Numbered from the stretch's first letter, positions 1 through 10,774 are shown. The stretch: DNA of 64,000 nt from Legionellaceae bacterium (GCA_020831865.1 JAFIFT010000004.1:1-64000), one strand, 5' to 3'. The notes: a model not told the origin generated them from the sequence alone. Translations and numbers: made by a program.

Positions 1-1437
<1,437 letters not shown>

Positions 1438-1534
1438 AATCGCTTCTCTTCTACTTCTCGCTTGCACTCCTCTCAGAGCGCCCACACAGTTTGTCTCTTT
1501 CTCTTAATGACTTCGCCCCGAAGGCGTGATGCGT

Positions 1535-1562
1535 ATTCTACCCATTTTATTATCCTTGTCAA
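1535..1562 (-). promoter_or_regulatory. rRNA operon promoter (sigma-70 type)
   Basis: On the minus strand a perfect -35 TTGACA (1557-1562) is separated by 16 bp from -10 TAGAAT (1535-1540). It lies about 100 bp upstream of the 16S 5' end, with an AT-rich tract just upstream (about 1563-1580) that could act as an UP element. The sequence between promoter and 16S (1438-1534) is leader RNA, including a small GC hairpin around 1511-1526. The spacing and near-consensus boxes fit a strong rrn promoter. The start site itself is inferred. Confidence 0.75.
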
Positions 1563-1720
1563 ACCTTTTTTTTAAAAAAATTCAGGTCAAGAACAGAAAC
1601 AAGCGCTACAGGACAGCTCCTACCTTATATAGGTTTGCTTCGTTTTTTTTCCTCAGCAAAACGCAACCCGTTACTGCCAGGAGCCGTATCGAGGCACTGG
1701 CACTGGTGGGATAAGGTAGG

Positions 1721-2929
1721 TTAGTCCAATATTGTGATTTCAACGCGTGAAATCCGCCGCTTGCCCACCTGGATAATGTACTCTTGATTATCCAGCAGGG
1801 TCAGATTTGCATCATCAAGGCGTTGCCCGTTTAATTTGACCGCACCTTGCTGTATTAAACGTATAGCTTCTGAGGTGCTTTTTGTCAAGCCAAGCTGCTT
1901 CAAAAGATGAATAATACCGCTATTGTGGGCAATATTCACGGCTTGCAACGGCAAATTATCGGGAATCTGCCCTTTTTGAAAGCGCGCGATAAAATCTTCC
2001 TCAGCTGCATCAGCCGCTGCCTTATCGTGAAAGCGCGTAATGATTTCTTTTGCCAGTTCGATCTTAACATCTCGTGGATTGCGTCCTTCCACGACCTGCT
2101 GTTTCATCTGCTCAATCTCGGATAAGTCTTTGAAGCTGAGCAACTCAAAATACCGCCACATTAAGGGATCGGATATCGACATGAGTTTGCCAAACATGCT
2201 GCCCGGACTTTCCGTAATGCCGATATAATTCCCCAGCGATTTTGACATTTTTTTCAGACCATCCAGCCCTTCCAGCAGCGGCAACATCATGACCACTTGT
2301 TGTGGTTTATTAAAATGCCGCTGCAGTTCGCGCCCCATGAGCAAGTTAAATTTCTGATCGGTGCCTCCCAGCTCGATATCGGCATGCATGGCAACGGAAT
2401 CGTAGCCCTGTAACAAGGGATAGAGGAATTCATGTATCGCGATTGCCTGCTGATTGGTATAACGTTTGTGGAAGTCATCACGCTCAAGCATACGGGCGAC
2501 CGTACTGGTTCCCGCCAGTCGGATGAGATCCGCTGCTGTCAAAGCTGTCATCCAGCTTGAGTTAAATACAATATCCGTTTTTTCCGGATCGAGTATTTTA
2601 TACACCTGCTGTTCATAGGTTTTTGCGTTTTCTCGAATCTCCTCTACACTGAGGGGTTTTCGGGTGACATTTTTCCCGGTTGGATCGCCAATCATGGCCG
2701 TATAATCACCAATTAAAAAATGAACCCGATGCCCGGCCAATTGAAATTGACGCATTTTGTTGAGTAAAACCGTATGTCCCAAATGCAGGTCGGGAGCCGT
2801 CGGATCAAAACCGGCTTTAATCACCAGGGGTTTGCCAGTGGCCAGCTTTTGATCCAGCGCTTCGGCCGGGATGACCTCAACACAACCACGCAATATTTCT
2901 TCTTTACTCATTGCCTGTCTTTTAATCAT
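1721..2929 (-). CDS. tyrS: Tyrosyl-tRNA synthetase
   Basis: Class I aminoacyl-tRNA synthetase that charges tRNA-Tyr in the cytoplasm. The 402-residue protein shows the HIGH-type signature HLGHT near residue 50, the KMSKS loop (KKMSKSLGN) near 230, and a C-terminal S4 RNA-binding domain ([10 protein letters not shown]...). Length and the [14 protein letters not shown] motifs fit the TyrRS subclass with a C-terminal S4 domain. An alternative start is the ATG at 2911 (MSKEEIL), and neither has a strong ribosome site. It is oriented toward the rRNA operon, and the M23 endopeptidase gene is divergent, as in several gammaproteobacteria. Confidence 0.97.
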   Translation of the reverse strand: MIKRQAMSKEEILRGCVEVIPAEALDQKLATGKPLVIKAGFDPTAPDLHLGHTVLLNKMRQFQLAGHRVHFLIGDYTAMIGDPTGKNVTRKPLSVEEIRENAKTYEQQVYKILDPEKTDIVFNSSWMTALTAADLIRLAGTSTVARMLERDDFHKRYTNQQAIAIHEFLYPLLQGYDSVAMHADIELGGTDQKFNLLMGRELQRHFNKPQQVVMMLPLLEGLDGLKKMSKSLGNYIGITESPGSMFGKLMSISDPLMWRYFELLSFKDLSEIEQMKQQVVEGRNPRDVKIELAKEIITRFHDKAAADAAEEDFIARFQKGQIPDNLPLQAVNIAHNSGIIHLLKQLGLTKSTSEAIRLIQQGAVKLNGQRLDDANLTLLDNQEYIIQVGKRRISRVEITILD

Positions 2930-3343
2930 TAAAAACCCTTTTTTTTCAATGGACTGTACATAATTTTACCGAGACCATTCGGCCCCTTGCCTGCTAAAGC
3001 TGACAATATTTATTGACGCCAACCCTCTACAGCGAGTATCTTAGCCCGGTTTGCTAAATCTGTCGATAAGTGGCACAGAATGACGGCCTTTGTCCAGTAC
3101 CGAAATGTGCATTACTATGGTCGGACATTGGGCGAGCTGCTATTGTGTGGTGAAACAGGTGGCCGCAATGAGGGGATACCTTCCACAATATGACGTAAAA
3201 TAGACACAGGTCACCAGCCGCCAAGCTTGTGCGTCAGAAGCCACAATGCCTGGTACCCGATACGTGAATCAGGATGGTTTGTGATTTCCTGGGGTAGTAC
3301 AAATAAGAAGAAGTCAATATGGATTATGCGCTCCGAGGTATGC
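2930..3343. other. Intergenic region between tyrS and the M23 endopeptidase gene
   Basis: A 414-bp stretch between two divergent genes. It must hold both promoters. A weak sigma-70-like pair on the plus strand is TTGACG at 3013-3018 and TATCTT at 3037-3042 (18-bp spacer). A 37-codon reading frame at 3080-3193 has no recognisable similarity and is not called as a gene. No tRNA or repeat was seen. Confidence 0.4.
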
Positions 3344-4645
3344 ATGCAGGAAAATAAAAAACCGTCACGGTTACTGGCGTTACTGGCCCTGATAGCGGCT
3401 ATTGGCTTACCTTTTCTTTTAGTCAAAACCTTTCATCATAAAACGATCAGTGCCTCTACCAATAAAAAACTAAGCCTGCCCCAGGCAAAGCCTACCCCGA
3501 AAAGGTCGAAGTCAACGGTTGTAAATAATGAATGGCAAGCGCTCACCACCCGTGAGGGCGATTCTCTGGCGAGTATTTTTAACCGCCTCGGTTTATCTGC
3601 ACTCAATTTACAAGACGTCCTCAAAGACAATCCACACACCAAATTACTGACCAACCTGCAACCCAACCAGAATATTCAGCTCCTGATTAAAAACAAGCAG
3701 TTGGAAAAAATGATTATCCCTTTTACCACAACCCAGTTTCTGGTGGTCTACAGAGAAGGGGCGCTCTATCGATCTAAAATTAACTCTCGAAAAATGAACA
3801 GCCATAATCACTATCTGACCGCCAACGTACGTGGCTCACTCTACTCTACGGCCAAGCGCCTCAATATCCCCTACAAACTGATTCGTCAAATGACCGAAAT
3901 TTTCAACTGGGATATTGATTTTTCGCGCGATGTCCGGGATGGCGATCGCTTCACGATTATTTATAAAGCATTTTATATTGAAGATAAGCTGGTCGGTACC
4001 GGTGATATTGTTGCCGTAACCTATACCAACCGCGGCAAATCGTTTCAGGCGATTCGACACAGTAATGCCCATGGTGAGTATGAGTATTATACGGCTGAAG
4101 GCAATAACCTAAAAAAAGCCTTTACCCGCTATCCGCTGAAGTTCAGCCATATCAGTTCGACCTTCAGCTTAAACCGCTACCATCCGGTACTGAAAAAGAA
4201 GCGCCCCCACAAAGGTGTTGACCTGGCCGCCCCTATTGGCACACCAATTTATGCGATAGGCGATGGCCGGATTGACATTATTGACCGTCATAATGGCTAT
4301 GGTAATGTGATTAAAATAAAACACAATAAACATTATGCCTCCGTGTATGCCCATATGCTGCGTTTTCAAAAGGGAATCGCGAAGGGCGATTATGTCAAGC
4401 GGGGACAGGTGATAGGGTATGTTGGACAGACTGGACTGGCAACCGGCCCGCACTGTCATTTTGAGTTTCATATTGATAAAAAGCCCAAAAACCCGACCAC
4501 GGTTGATTTGCCGCGCGCCGCTCCCGTGCCGCCCCAGGAACTGGCCATGTTCAAAGCCAAAGCCGGCACCTTGCTGGCGCAGTTAAAACTCTTTGAAGAA
4601 GCCAAGCGCATCGGCACTGGCGATAAGGAGCGCGAGGTCGTCTGA
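3344..4645 (+). CDS. M23 family peptidoglycan DD-endopeptidase (MepM/Csd3-like)
   Basis: Zinc metallopeptidase predicted to cut peptide cross-links in periplasmic murein. From the ATG at 3344, preceded by GAGG five bases upstream, it is 433 residues. There is an N-terminal membrane anchor at about 9-28, then an OapA/LysM-like region at about 60-125 (REGDSLASIFNRLGL), a second N-terminal domain, and a C-terminal LytM domain. Zinc/catalytic residues are visible as H289 and D293 (HKGVD) and H370xH372 (GPHCHFEF). All LytM ligands are present, so it should be active rather than an EnvC-type activator. It is divergent from tyrS. A longer in-frame start at 3227 lacks a convincing ribosome site. Confidence 0.9.
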   Translation: MQENKKPSRLLALLALIAAIGLPFLLVKTFHHKTISASTNKKLSLPQAKPTPKRSKSTVVNNEWQALTTREGDSLASIFNRLGLSALNLQDVLKDNPHTKLLTNLQPNQNIQLLIKNKQLEKMIIPFTTTQFLVVYREGALYRSKINSRKMNSHNHYLTANVRGSLYSTAKRLNIPYKLIRQMTEIFNWDIDFSRDVRDGDRFTIIYKAFYIEDKLVGTGDIVAVTYTNRGKSFQAIRHSNAHGEYEYYTAEGNNLKKAFTRYPLKFSHISSTFSLNRYHPVLKKKRPHKGVDLAAPIGTPIYAIGDGRIDIIDRHNGYGNVIKIKHNKHYASVYAHMLRFQKGIAKGDYVKRGQVIGYVGQTGLATGPHCHFEFHIDKKPKNPTTVDLPRAAPVPPQELAMFKAKAGTLLAQLKLFEEAKRIGTGDKEREVV

Positions 4646-4670
4646 ACAGAGTCCTTCAGGCTGCACAAGC

Positions 4671-5204
4671 TTATAAAAACAGATAACGACAGACGATAAC
4701 CGAAGCGATAATCCCCGCCAGATCTGCCAGCAAACCAGCAGGAATAGCGTAGCGTGTTTTTTGGATGCCCACGACACCAAAATAGACGGCAATCACATAA
4801 AAAGTCGTTTCCGTGCTTCCCATCATGGTAGCGGCCAGCTTGGAAATAAAGGCATCCCCACCATTTTCCTTAATCAACTCGGCGGTAAGGCCCGTTGCCG
4901 CCGCACCCGAAAAAGGGCGAATTAAAGCCAGTGGTAATAATTCGCTCGGCATCCCCAGATAGTGTAAAAGCGGATCGAGCACTCGACTCAGTAAGGTAAA
5001 AAATCCGGAAGCCCTCAGCATACCAATAGCCATCAGCATGGCGACCAGGTAGGGAATCAAACGCACACAGGTGGTAAAACCTTCTCTGGCCCCCTCAATA
5101 AACACATCAAAAACGGCAATTTTCTTTAATGCCCCATAGAGCGGAATACCAATTAAAAATAACAAAAACAAACTATTGGAAAAACTTTCGGTCCAATCAA
5201 CCAT
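4671..5204 (-). CDS. spmB: Spore maturation protein B-like membrane protein (nucleoside-recognition/Gate domain)
   Basis: Integral membrane protein of 177 residues from the ATG at 5204 (MVDWTESF), which has GAGGAG upstream. It belongs to the SpmB/nucleoside recognition Gate family. The motifs PLALIRPFSGAAATG and MGSTETTFYVIAVYFG are typical. The biochemical role of SpmAB outside sporulating Firmicutes is not established. The start lies within the last codons of spmA (8-bp overlap), so the two are translationally coupled and probably form one complex. A longer reading frame to 5246 overlaps spmA further and is not favoured. Confidence 0.85.
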   Translation of the reverse strand: MVDWTESFSNSLFLLFLIGIPLYGALKKIAVFDVFIEGAREGFTTCVRLIPYLVAMLMAIGMLRASGFFTLLSRVLDPLLHYLGMPSELLPLALIRPFSGAAATGLTAELIKENGGDAFISKLAATMMGSTETTFYVIAVYFGVVGIQKTRYAIPAGLLADLAGIIASVIVCRYLFL

Positions 5205-5805
5205 GCGAGGACTCCTCATCCAGCTGATAACGCGGCAGACGGGCAAAGGCTTTTACTGCGATGATGGCAACCAGCGTTGAAACTGAGGTGGCAATTAAGG
5301 AACTCACAATAATTTGGGTCGGGTGCGTGGCATGATTGATAGCCAGAAAATTAATCACTGTAATCGGGATAATCTGCACACTGGAAGTATTAATGACCAA
5401 AAAAGTACACATGGCATTACTGGCTTTATCTTTGACTTTATTCAGGGTTTGCAATTCTTCCATCGCCTTTAATCCAAAAGGGGTGGCGGCATTGCCAACC
5501 CCCAGCATATTAGCGGCCATGTTCATTAACATGGCCCCCATCGCCGGATGATCGGCCGGCACGTCCGGAAACAGTCGGGTCATGACCGGCCGCATCACAC
5601 GAGAAAACGCGCCAATCAAGCCCGACTCTCTGGCAATCGCCATGATGCCTAACCACAGCGTCATAATCGCCGCCAGTCCGAGCGCTATTTCAAAACCTGT
5701 TTGTGCATAATCGGTAGCCGCTTTCACCACCGCCGCGACTTTACCTTCAATGATCCCAACCAAAACCGCCGTTACCATCATCGTCAGCCAAATTGCATTC
5801 AACAT
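5197..5805 (-). CDS. spmA: Spore maturation protein A-like membrane protein
   Basis: Integral membrane protein of 202 residues with several hydrophobic segments, partner of the downstream spmB product. The block NMLGVGNAATPFGLKAMEEL near residues 100-120 is characteristic of SpmA. The ATG at 5805 is preceded by GGAGG at good spacing. In Bacillus the pair affects spore core dehydration. Here no other sporulation genes are present and the cell is not a spore former, so an ancestral membrane transport or gating role is more likely. It is first gene of a two-gene operon, divergent from the DUF1460 gene. Confidence 0.85.
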   Translation of the reverse strand: MLNAIWLTMMVTAVLVGIIEGKVAAVVKAATDYAQTGFEIALGLAAIMTLWLGIMAIARESGLIGAFSRVMRPVMTRLFPDVPADHPAMGAMLMNMAANMLGVGNAATPFGLKAMEELQTLNKVKDKASNAMCTFLVINTSSVQIIPITVINFLAINHATHPTQIIVSSLIATSVSTLVAIIAVKAFARLPRYQLDEESSHG

Positions 5806-5860
5806 TTTGGTCTACCCTCCAATAGTGGTATAGTGACAAAAAAATAACTCAGAACCTGCC

Positions 5861-6817
5861 ATGTTACAATGTTTTCTCCTCTTGAGCCTCTACCTTTCAC
5901 TCCCTTGCGGCTGGGCTGAGCCGGTACACACCGAGGCAGGCCACCTGCAATCGGTCAAGCAACTATATCATGGCTTGGCAGAAAACCCGAAGACAAAGCT
6001 TATCCAGCGTCTGGACTATTTTAGCGCCGCCTTACTGGGAAAACCTTATATTCTATATGCACTGGGAGAAGGCACTTCGGCTCGTTTTGATCAGAATCCC
6101 CGCTTTCGAATGGATGGTTTTGACTGCGAAACTTTTGTCACTACGGTGATTGCCTTAAGCCTGAGCAAAAGTCCTCATCATTTCCCAAGCACGATGAACC
6201 GCCTGCGCTATCGCAATGATAGTCTTACTTTTCTCAATCGCCATCATTTTACGGATAGGGACTGGAACTACTATAACCAACGCGCCGGCATTCTCAAGGA
6301 CATCACCAGACAAATTCATGATGAACAGCAACAAAGCCTGGCCAAGACAGCGAAAACCACGATTGACAAGGCCGCATGGATAGAAAAAACAGCGGCTCAG
6401 CGTGTACACCTCAAGCAGGCCAGCCCCACTGAGGTCCAGAAAGAGGTAGAACATCTGCGGCAAGCCGCCGCGCATATCAAGCCAGTCGAAGCAGAAATCC
6501 CCTACCTGCCGCTAAGCGCGCTTTTTGACGACCATCAACAACCCATCCCCACGATATGGCAACAAATACCTGACGGCGCGATTATCGAAATTGTGCGTCC
6601 AGACTGGCCCCTGCGCAAGCGCATCGGTACTAATCTGAATGTCTCTCATCTAGGCTTTGTCTTTTGGCACCAGAATAAACTCTGGTTTCGCCATGCCTCG
6701 TCTGAAAGCAACAAAGTCCAGGACGAACTTCTGGAGGACTATCTGCGTGCCGCGCTCAAAAGCCCCACCATCAAAGGCATTAACATTCAGGTGATGACGA
6801 GAGAAGCCTTAGACTAA
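5861..6817 (+). CDS. DUF1460 family periplasmic amidase-like protein
   Basis: Exported protein of 318 residues with a signal peptide at about 1-19 (MLQCFLLLSLYLSLPCGWA). It resembles the DUF1460 / N-acetylmuramoyl-L-alanine amidase-like family. The NlpC/P60-type nucleophile is probably C89 in FDCETFV, and the downstream histidine is probably in VSHLGFVF near residue 270. Known members of the fold cut or recycle muropeptides; the substrate of this one is not shown. It stands alone, divergent from spmAB and followed by an OmpA-like lipoprotein, so a cell-wall role is plausible. Confidence 0.75.
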   Translation: MLQCFLLLSLYLSLPCGWAEPVHTEAGHLQSVKQLYHGLAENPKTKLIQRLDYFSAALLGKPYILYALGEGTSARFDQNPRFRMDGFDCETFVTTVIALSLSKSPHHFPSTMNRLRYRNDSLTFLNRHHFTDRDWNYYNQRAGILKDITRQIHDEQQQSLAKTAKTTIDKAAWIEKTAAQRVHLKQASPTEVQKEVEHLRQAAAHIKPVEAEIPYLPLSALFDDHQQPIPTIWQQIPDGAIIEIVRPDWPLRKRIGTNLNVSHLGFVFWHQNKLWFRHASSESNKVQDELLEDYLRAALKSPTIKGINIQVMTREALD

Positions 6818-6933
6818 AAGGCCTGACAACCCAGGCTGGCGTACCATTACTGGCCATGCTTTTTGGAGCATCGTATTGCTAAATGAGCGGCTATCCTTAA
6901 TAATGGTCTAAGAATCGATGATGAGGAGTTAAT

Positions 6934-7620
6934 ATGCCGCAGCAGCCACGAACCATGTTGCCGCTCATAGGTCTTTTATCCAGCCTGGCATTAAGTGGAT
7001 GCTATCACCCCCCTTATAATCACTTCAAACCCCACAATCGCGTGCTCAAACCTGCCGCCAAAGGCCTTGGTGTAGGGGCAGTGGCAGGCGCGCTGGCCGG
7101 CAATACCCTGGCCGGTGCCGCCATTGGTGGCGCCGCGGGTACGGCAGTGGGAATTTATCGGAGTACCCGATCAAATATTATCCAGCAACTGGCCAATCAG
7201 TCTATCCAATACGAGCAATATGGTGATATGCGTACATTGATTGTACCAACCGATAAATATTTTCTCCTCCATACCCCCCGATTAAATGAGCTGATGTATC
7301 CGGGGTTGGAAAACATCATCCGCCTGCTGGCAATGTACCCGGACAGCACGATTTATGTGGCAGGTTTTACCGATAACATCGGCTCCCGGCTGCATCAACA
7401 AAAAATCACCCAGGCACAAGCAGAGGCCATGCTCACCTATTTGTGGGCCAATGGTATCCATGCCAAATACCTGCATGCCGAAGGCTATGGTGAGAAACAT
7501 CCCATTGGCGACAATGCCTTGATCCATGGCAGTGCCTTTAACCGCCGCCTGGAAATTCAATGGCGCAAAGCAGAGCCACCCAAGCTCGTCAAAGCGCATT
7601 ATTTGGGCTGGAAGAAATAA
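6934..7620 (+). CDS. OmpA-family lipoprotein with glycine-zipper segment
   Basis: Predicted outer-membrane lipoprotein of 228 residues. The lipobox LSGC places the lipidated cysteine at C23. Residues about 45-75 form a glycine-zipper stretch (GVGAVAGALAGNTLAGAAIGGAAG). The C-terminal part (about 100-215) is an OmpA-like peptidoglycan-binding domain, seen in YVAGFTDNIGS and the NRRLEIQWR end. Such proteins tether the outer membrane to murein. The ATG at 6934 follows GAGGAG at 6920-6926. It precedes a permease gene by only 45 bp but need not be co-transcribed with it. Confidence 0.85.
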   Translation: MPQQPRTMLPLIGLLSSLALSGCYHPPYNHFKPHNRVLKPAAKGLGVGAVAGALAGNTLAGAAIGGAAGTAVGIYRSTRSNIIQQLANQSIQYEQYGDMRTLIVPTDKYFLLHTPRLNELMYPGLENIIRLLAMYPDSTIYVAGFTDNIGSRLHQQKITQAQAEAMLTYLWANGIHAKYLHAEGYGEKHPIGDNALIHGSAFNRRLEIQWRKAEPPKLVKAHYLGWKK

Positions 7621-7665
7621 GAAAACAACCCGTAGCCCATTAGCGTAAAGGTGCGAATCCACATT

Positions 7666-8856
7666 ATGGCAAGTCGTTTTATTGGTGGTATTTTACTGAT
7701 TGTTGGCACATCCATTGGCGGCGGCATGTTAGCGCTGCCGGTCGCAAATGCCGCCAGCGGATTTTGGGCATCGTCCGTTTTTTTGCTCATTTGCTGGGCC
7801 GCGATGACCTTGGGTGCTTTTTTGATTCTGGAAGCGAACCTGTATTTGCCCATCGGCAGTAATATGGTTTCCATGGCCAGAGCCACCCTGGGAATAGGCG
7901 GTGCCATGGTGACCTGGGTCACCTATCTTATCTTGCTCTATACCCTTCTGTCCGCCTATATCTCTGGTGGCGCGGATGTCCTGGGCAGCCTGCTGTTCTC
8001 ATCCGGCCTGCATTTGAGTGCCACCCAAAACAGCATCCTCTTTACCCTTTTTTTTGGTGCTATCGTATACAGTGGCATTCGTCAGGTTGACTGGAGTAAT
8101 CGCGCGCTGATGTTTGGTAAGCTCGGCGCCTATCTGCTGTTAGTCCTGCTCATCAGTCCCAGAGTGGAGCTTAGCCACTTTCATAGTGGTCACTACCAGT
8201 ATATCGCCGGAACCCTGATGATTCTGATGACGTCTTTTGGTTTTGCGATTATTATCCCAAGCCTGCGTGAATATTTTAATGATAATATTCCGATGCTGCG
8301 CCGGGCAATTCTCATTGGCTCGTTAATTCCGCTCGTGTGCTATATTGCCTGGGATGCTGTGATTATGGGATCCTTGCCCACTGGAGGAGAACATGGTCTG
8401 GCCAGCCTGATGCATAGCGAACATACAACCAGCGACCTGGCGAAGCTGCTCAGTGATACCCTGCAACAAGGACTGATTAGCGGATTGTTTAATTTTTTTA
8501 TTGCCATCAGTATGCTGACCGCCTTCCTGGGGGTTTCGTTATGTCTCATCAGTTTTCTCGCCGATGGGCTGTCTATCGAACAAAAAGGCAAGTCGGGCTT
8601 CGTCCTTTTTTTACTGACCTTTCTTCCCCCCTTGCTGGTCGTGCTAACCTATCCAGGCATCTATATTCATGCCCTGGATTATGCCGGTAGCTTTTGTATC
8701 CTATTGCTCCTGCTCCTTCCAGCGTTAATGATCATTGCCGGGCGAAAAAAATTCGCCCGTACCTATCAGGTATCAGGCGGGATGGCAGTGCCCTGGATAG
8801 TGCTGCTCTTTGCCTTACTGGCCCTGACCAATGCCCTGCTTCAGTTTCTCCGCTAG
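7666..8856 (+). CDS. Aromatic amino acid permease (tyrosine-type, TyrP/Mtr family)
   Basis: Inner-membrane proton-coupled amino acid transporter of 396 residues with about 11 membrane segments. The N-terminal helix-breaking motif GTSIGGGMLALPV and the internal SFGFAIIIPSLREYF block are typical of the tryptophan/tyrosine permease family. The ATG at 7666 was chosen to match the paralogue at 8871-10052; an in-frame GTG at 7651 is possible. It converges on that paralogue with only 14 bp between the stop codons. Substrate specificity (Tyr, Trp or Phe) cannot be told from the sequence. Confidence 0.88.
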   Translation: MASRFIGGILLIVGTSIGGGMLALPVANAASGFWASSVFLLICWAAMTLGAFLILEANLYLPIGSNMVSMARATLGIGGAMVTWVTYLILLYTLLSAYISGGADVLGSLLFSSGLHLSATQNSILFTLFFGAIVYSGIRQVDWSNRALMFGKLGAYLLLVLLISPRVELSHFHSGHYQYIAGTLMILMTSFGFAIIIPSLREYFNDNIPMLRRAILIGSLIPLVCYIAWDAVIMGSLPTGGEHGLASLMHSEHTTSDLAKLLSDTLQQGLISGLFNFFIAISMLTAFLGVSLCLISFLADGLSIEQKGKSGFVLFLLTFLPPLLVVLTYPGIYIHALDYAGSFCILLLLLLPALMIIAGRKKFARTYQVSGGMAVPWIVLLFALLALTNALLQFLR

Positions 8857-8873
8857 GGGCTTCCTGCCCCCTA
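8856..8873. terminator. Short hairpin between convergent permease genes
   Basis: GGGGC at 8856-8860 pairs with GCCCC at 8866-8870 around a TTCCT loop. Flanking TA and TA can extend the stem with one bulged C. It spans the 14-bp gap and both stop codons, so it could act for both strands, but no T-tract follows. Confidence 0.3.
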
Positions 8874-10052
8874 TAATGCCAGAAATAGCAGATAGAGTGC
8901 CGTCAACAGAGCCACACCCAAGGTCAGCCGCCCCCCGGGAACGAGCACCAGCGAATCAGTCGCCATCCGTCTGCCGCGCCAGGCCATCAGTGCTGGCAGG
9001 AATAATAACAATACCACACAGCACATGCCGGCATAACGCAAGGCTTGCAGATAAATACCGGGACTCACCAGGACCAGCAACAGCGGTGGAGTAAAGGTCA
9101 ACAGCAAAATAGACTTGCCCTGCAGACCTGATTTTTTCAACGACAAGCCATCTGCCAGAAAATCAAATAATCCAATAGAGACGCCTAAAAAAGCCGTCAG
9201 CATACAGATGGAACTAAACAAGGCAAAAAAACCGCCAATCCAGCTATTGTGCACGGCTTGATGCAAGGCTTCGGTTAAACCGCTGGTGGCATGCGCACTG
9301 TTCATTAATTGTAATAGGCCATATTGGCCTTCGCGGGCAATGGTTCCCATAATGACCGCATCCCAGGCAATATAGCACACGAGTGGAATTAAAGATCCCC
9401 ATAAGATCACTTTGCGCAAAGTCACGACATCATCATTAAAATATTCACGCAAACTGGGTACAATTGAGGCAAAACCAAAGGAGGTAATTAAAATCATCAA
9501 ACTGCCGGTGATCGCCTGCACTCTGCCGCCATCAAGCCATTGCCAATGCACATGGGGGCTGATAATCAGCATCAGGAGCAATAAGACCCCCAATTTACCA
9601 AACATTAAGGCACGATTGACATAGTCAACGGCACGCATCCCGGCATAGACAATTAAACCAAAAATAAGGGTAAACATGCCGGCAGCCACGGCGGCCGAAA
9701 CCGGAAGCCGCGCATAGGCCAGCAGTGACGCAAACACATCACTGCCGCCTGAAATATAGGCAGCCAACAGGGTATACAACAGAAAAAGGTAAGTAAACCA
9801 TGCCACCACTCGCCCCGGGAAGCCCAAGGTTGATTGCGCCATAGATACCATATTACTGCCAACCGGCAAACGCATATTGACTTCCAGAACCAATAACGCG
9901 CCCACCGTCATCACCAGCCAACAGGCAAACAGAAAAAAAACGGAGTTCACAAAACCCACTTCTGCGGTCGCTACCGGCAGAGCCAACATCCCGCCACCAA
10001 TGGATGTACCAATGATGAGTAAAATACCACCGATCAATTTAGATTGCGCCAC
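8871..10052 (-). CDS. Aromatic amino acid permease (tyrosine-type), second copy
   Basis: 393-residue paralogue of the preceding permease, on the opposite strand, with the same landmarks: GTSIGGGMLALPV at the N-terminus, LPVGSNMVSMAQSTLG, TSFGFASIVPSLREYFND, and SLIPLVCYIAWDAVIMG. About 11 membrane segments are expected. The start MAQSKLIGG is aligned with that of its partner. The tail-to-tail pair looks like an inverted duplication that has diverged substantially. Two carriers may differ in affinity or substrate. Legionella depend on host amino acids, so expansion of such carriers is expected. Confidence 0.88.
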   Translation of the reverse strand: MAQSKLIGGILLIIGTSIGGGMLALPVATAEVGFVNSVFFLFACWLVMTVGALLVLEVNMRLPVGSNMVSMAQSTLGFPGRVVAWFTYLFLLYTLLAAYISGGSDVFASLLAYARLPVSAAVAAGMFTLIFGLIVYAGMRAVDYVNRALMFGKLGVLLLLMLIISPHVHWQWLDGGRVQAITGSLMILITSFGFASIVPSLREYFNDDVVTLRKVILWGSLIPLVCYIAWDAVIMGTIAREGQYGLLQLMNSAHATSGLTEALHQAVHNSWIGGFFALFSSICMLTAFLGVSIGLFDFLADGLSLKKSGLQGKSILLLTFTPPLLLVLVSPGIYLQALRYAGMCCVVLLLFLPALMAWRGRRMATDSLVLVPGGRLTLGVALLTALYLLFLAL

Positions 10053-10159
10053 TTGCCAAACCTTTGGTTCAATTTTAGTTCAATTATTGAGCAACATGAT
10101 AATTGTTCTACCGAAACATGTCAAGTCTTCATTGTCTCATAAAAATTGCGGGCGAACTA

Positions 10160-10186
10160 TTGAAAATGCAGGCAATGCACCTATCT
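10160..10186 (+). promoter_or_regulatory. Possible heat-shock (sigma-32-like) promoter for the hsp20 gene
   Basis: TTGAAA at 10160-10165 followed 13 bp later by ACCTATCT (10179-10186) resembles the sigma-32 pattern CTTGAAA / CCCCATnT, with five of seven informative -10 positions matching. It lies about 35 bp upstream of the hsp20 start. A TATAAT at 10186-10191 is also present but is too far (20 bp) from TTGAAA for a good sigma-70 promoter. Confidence 0.35.
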
Positions 10187-10222
10187 ATAATAATGGAAAA
10201 CGTCAAAGATAGGGAGGAGAGT

Positions 10223-10669
10223 ATGAGTATCATCAAGCGAGAGTATTACCCACTGCAACTGCAAAAAGACTTAGGCCATATGTTTGAACAATTTTTTAAA
10301 GGATACACAGATGATCCCTCGTTTGTCGATACGGGAACCTGGGCACCCGCAGTCGATATTAAAGAGGAGAAAGATAAATTTCTGGTGATTGCCGACATCC
10401 CGGGCGTGGCGAAAGAGGATATTAATATTTCTCTGGAAAATAGTGTGTTGACGCTGCACGGAGAACGAAAATCAGAAATCAAAGAGGAAAAAAACGGCTA
10501 CTTCCGGACGGAGCGCATCCAGGGTCAGTTTTACCGCCGCTTCAGCTTGCCCCAGACGGCCGATGAAAATCAGATCAGCGCTAAATACAAACAAGGGGTT
10601 CTGGAAATTACCGTTCCCAAGAAAACAGTGGCGCATCAAAAAAGAATTGAGGTCAACCTGGAAGATTAG
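10223..10669 (+). CDS. Small heat-shock protein, Hsp20/alpha-crystallin family
   Basis: Cytoplasmic holdase chaperone of 148 residues. The alpha-crystallin domain covers about residues 38-135, seen in WAPAVDIKEEKDKFLVIADIPGVAKEDINISLENSVLTLHGER and YRRFSLPQTADENQISAKYKQGVLEITVPK. The ATG at 10223 has an excellent ribosome site (GGGAGGAGA two bases upstream), so the 40 residues upstream in the longer frame are rejected. It is a single gene, convergent with kup. Similar to GspA/IbpA-type proteins of Legionella that are induced in macrophages; that link is inference. Confidence 0.93.
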   Translation: MSIIKREYYPLQLQKDLGHMFEQFFKGYTDDPSFVDTGTWAPAVDIKEEKDKFLVIADIPGVAKEDINISLENSVLTLHGERKSEIKEEKNGYFRTERIQGQFYRRFSLPQTADENQISAKYKQGVLEITVPKKTVAHQKRIEVNLED

Positions 10670-10746
10670 CAACCTGTGAGATGCGCGGTTGGCCACAAGC
10701 CTATGGCCAGAGGTCAGTTGGCCTGAGGCTTGGCCTGCGCATAATA

Positions 10747-10774
10747 TTAAACGCTTGGCCGCGCAAGCGTTTAA
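10747..10774. terminator. Strong hairpin at the kup stop codon
   Basis: A perfect 11-bp stem, TTAAACGCTTG (10747-10757) with CAAGCGTTTAA (10764-10774), and a six-base loop. It overlaps the kup stop codon (10771-10773) and lies between convergent hsp20 and kup. A-rich and T-rich stem bases at both ends would allow function in either direction. Further GGCC-rich inverted repeats lie at about 10690-10740. Confidence 0.5.

Noticed and set aside
3080-3193. 37-codon reading frame upstream of the M23 endopeptidase gene
   Set aside because: No ribosome site, no recognisable similarity; probably chance.
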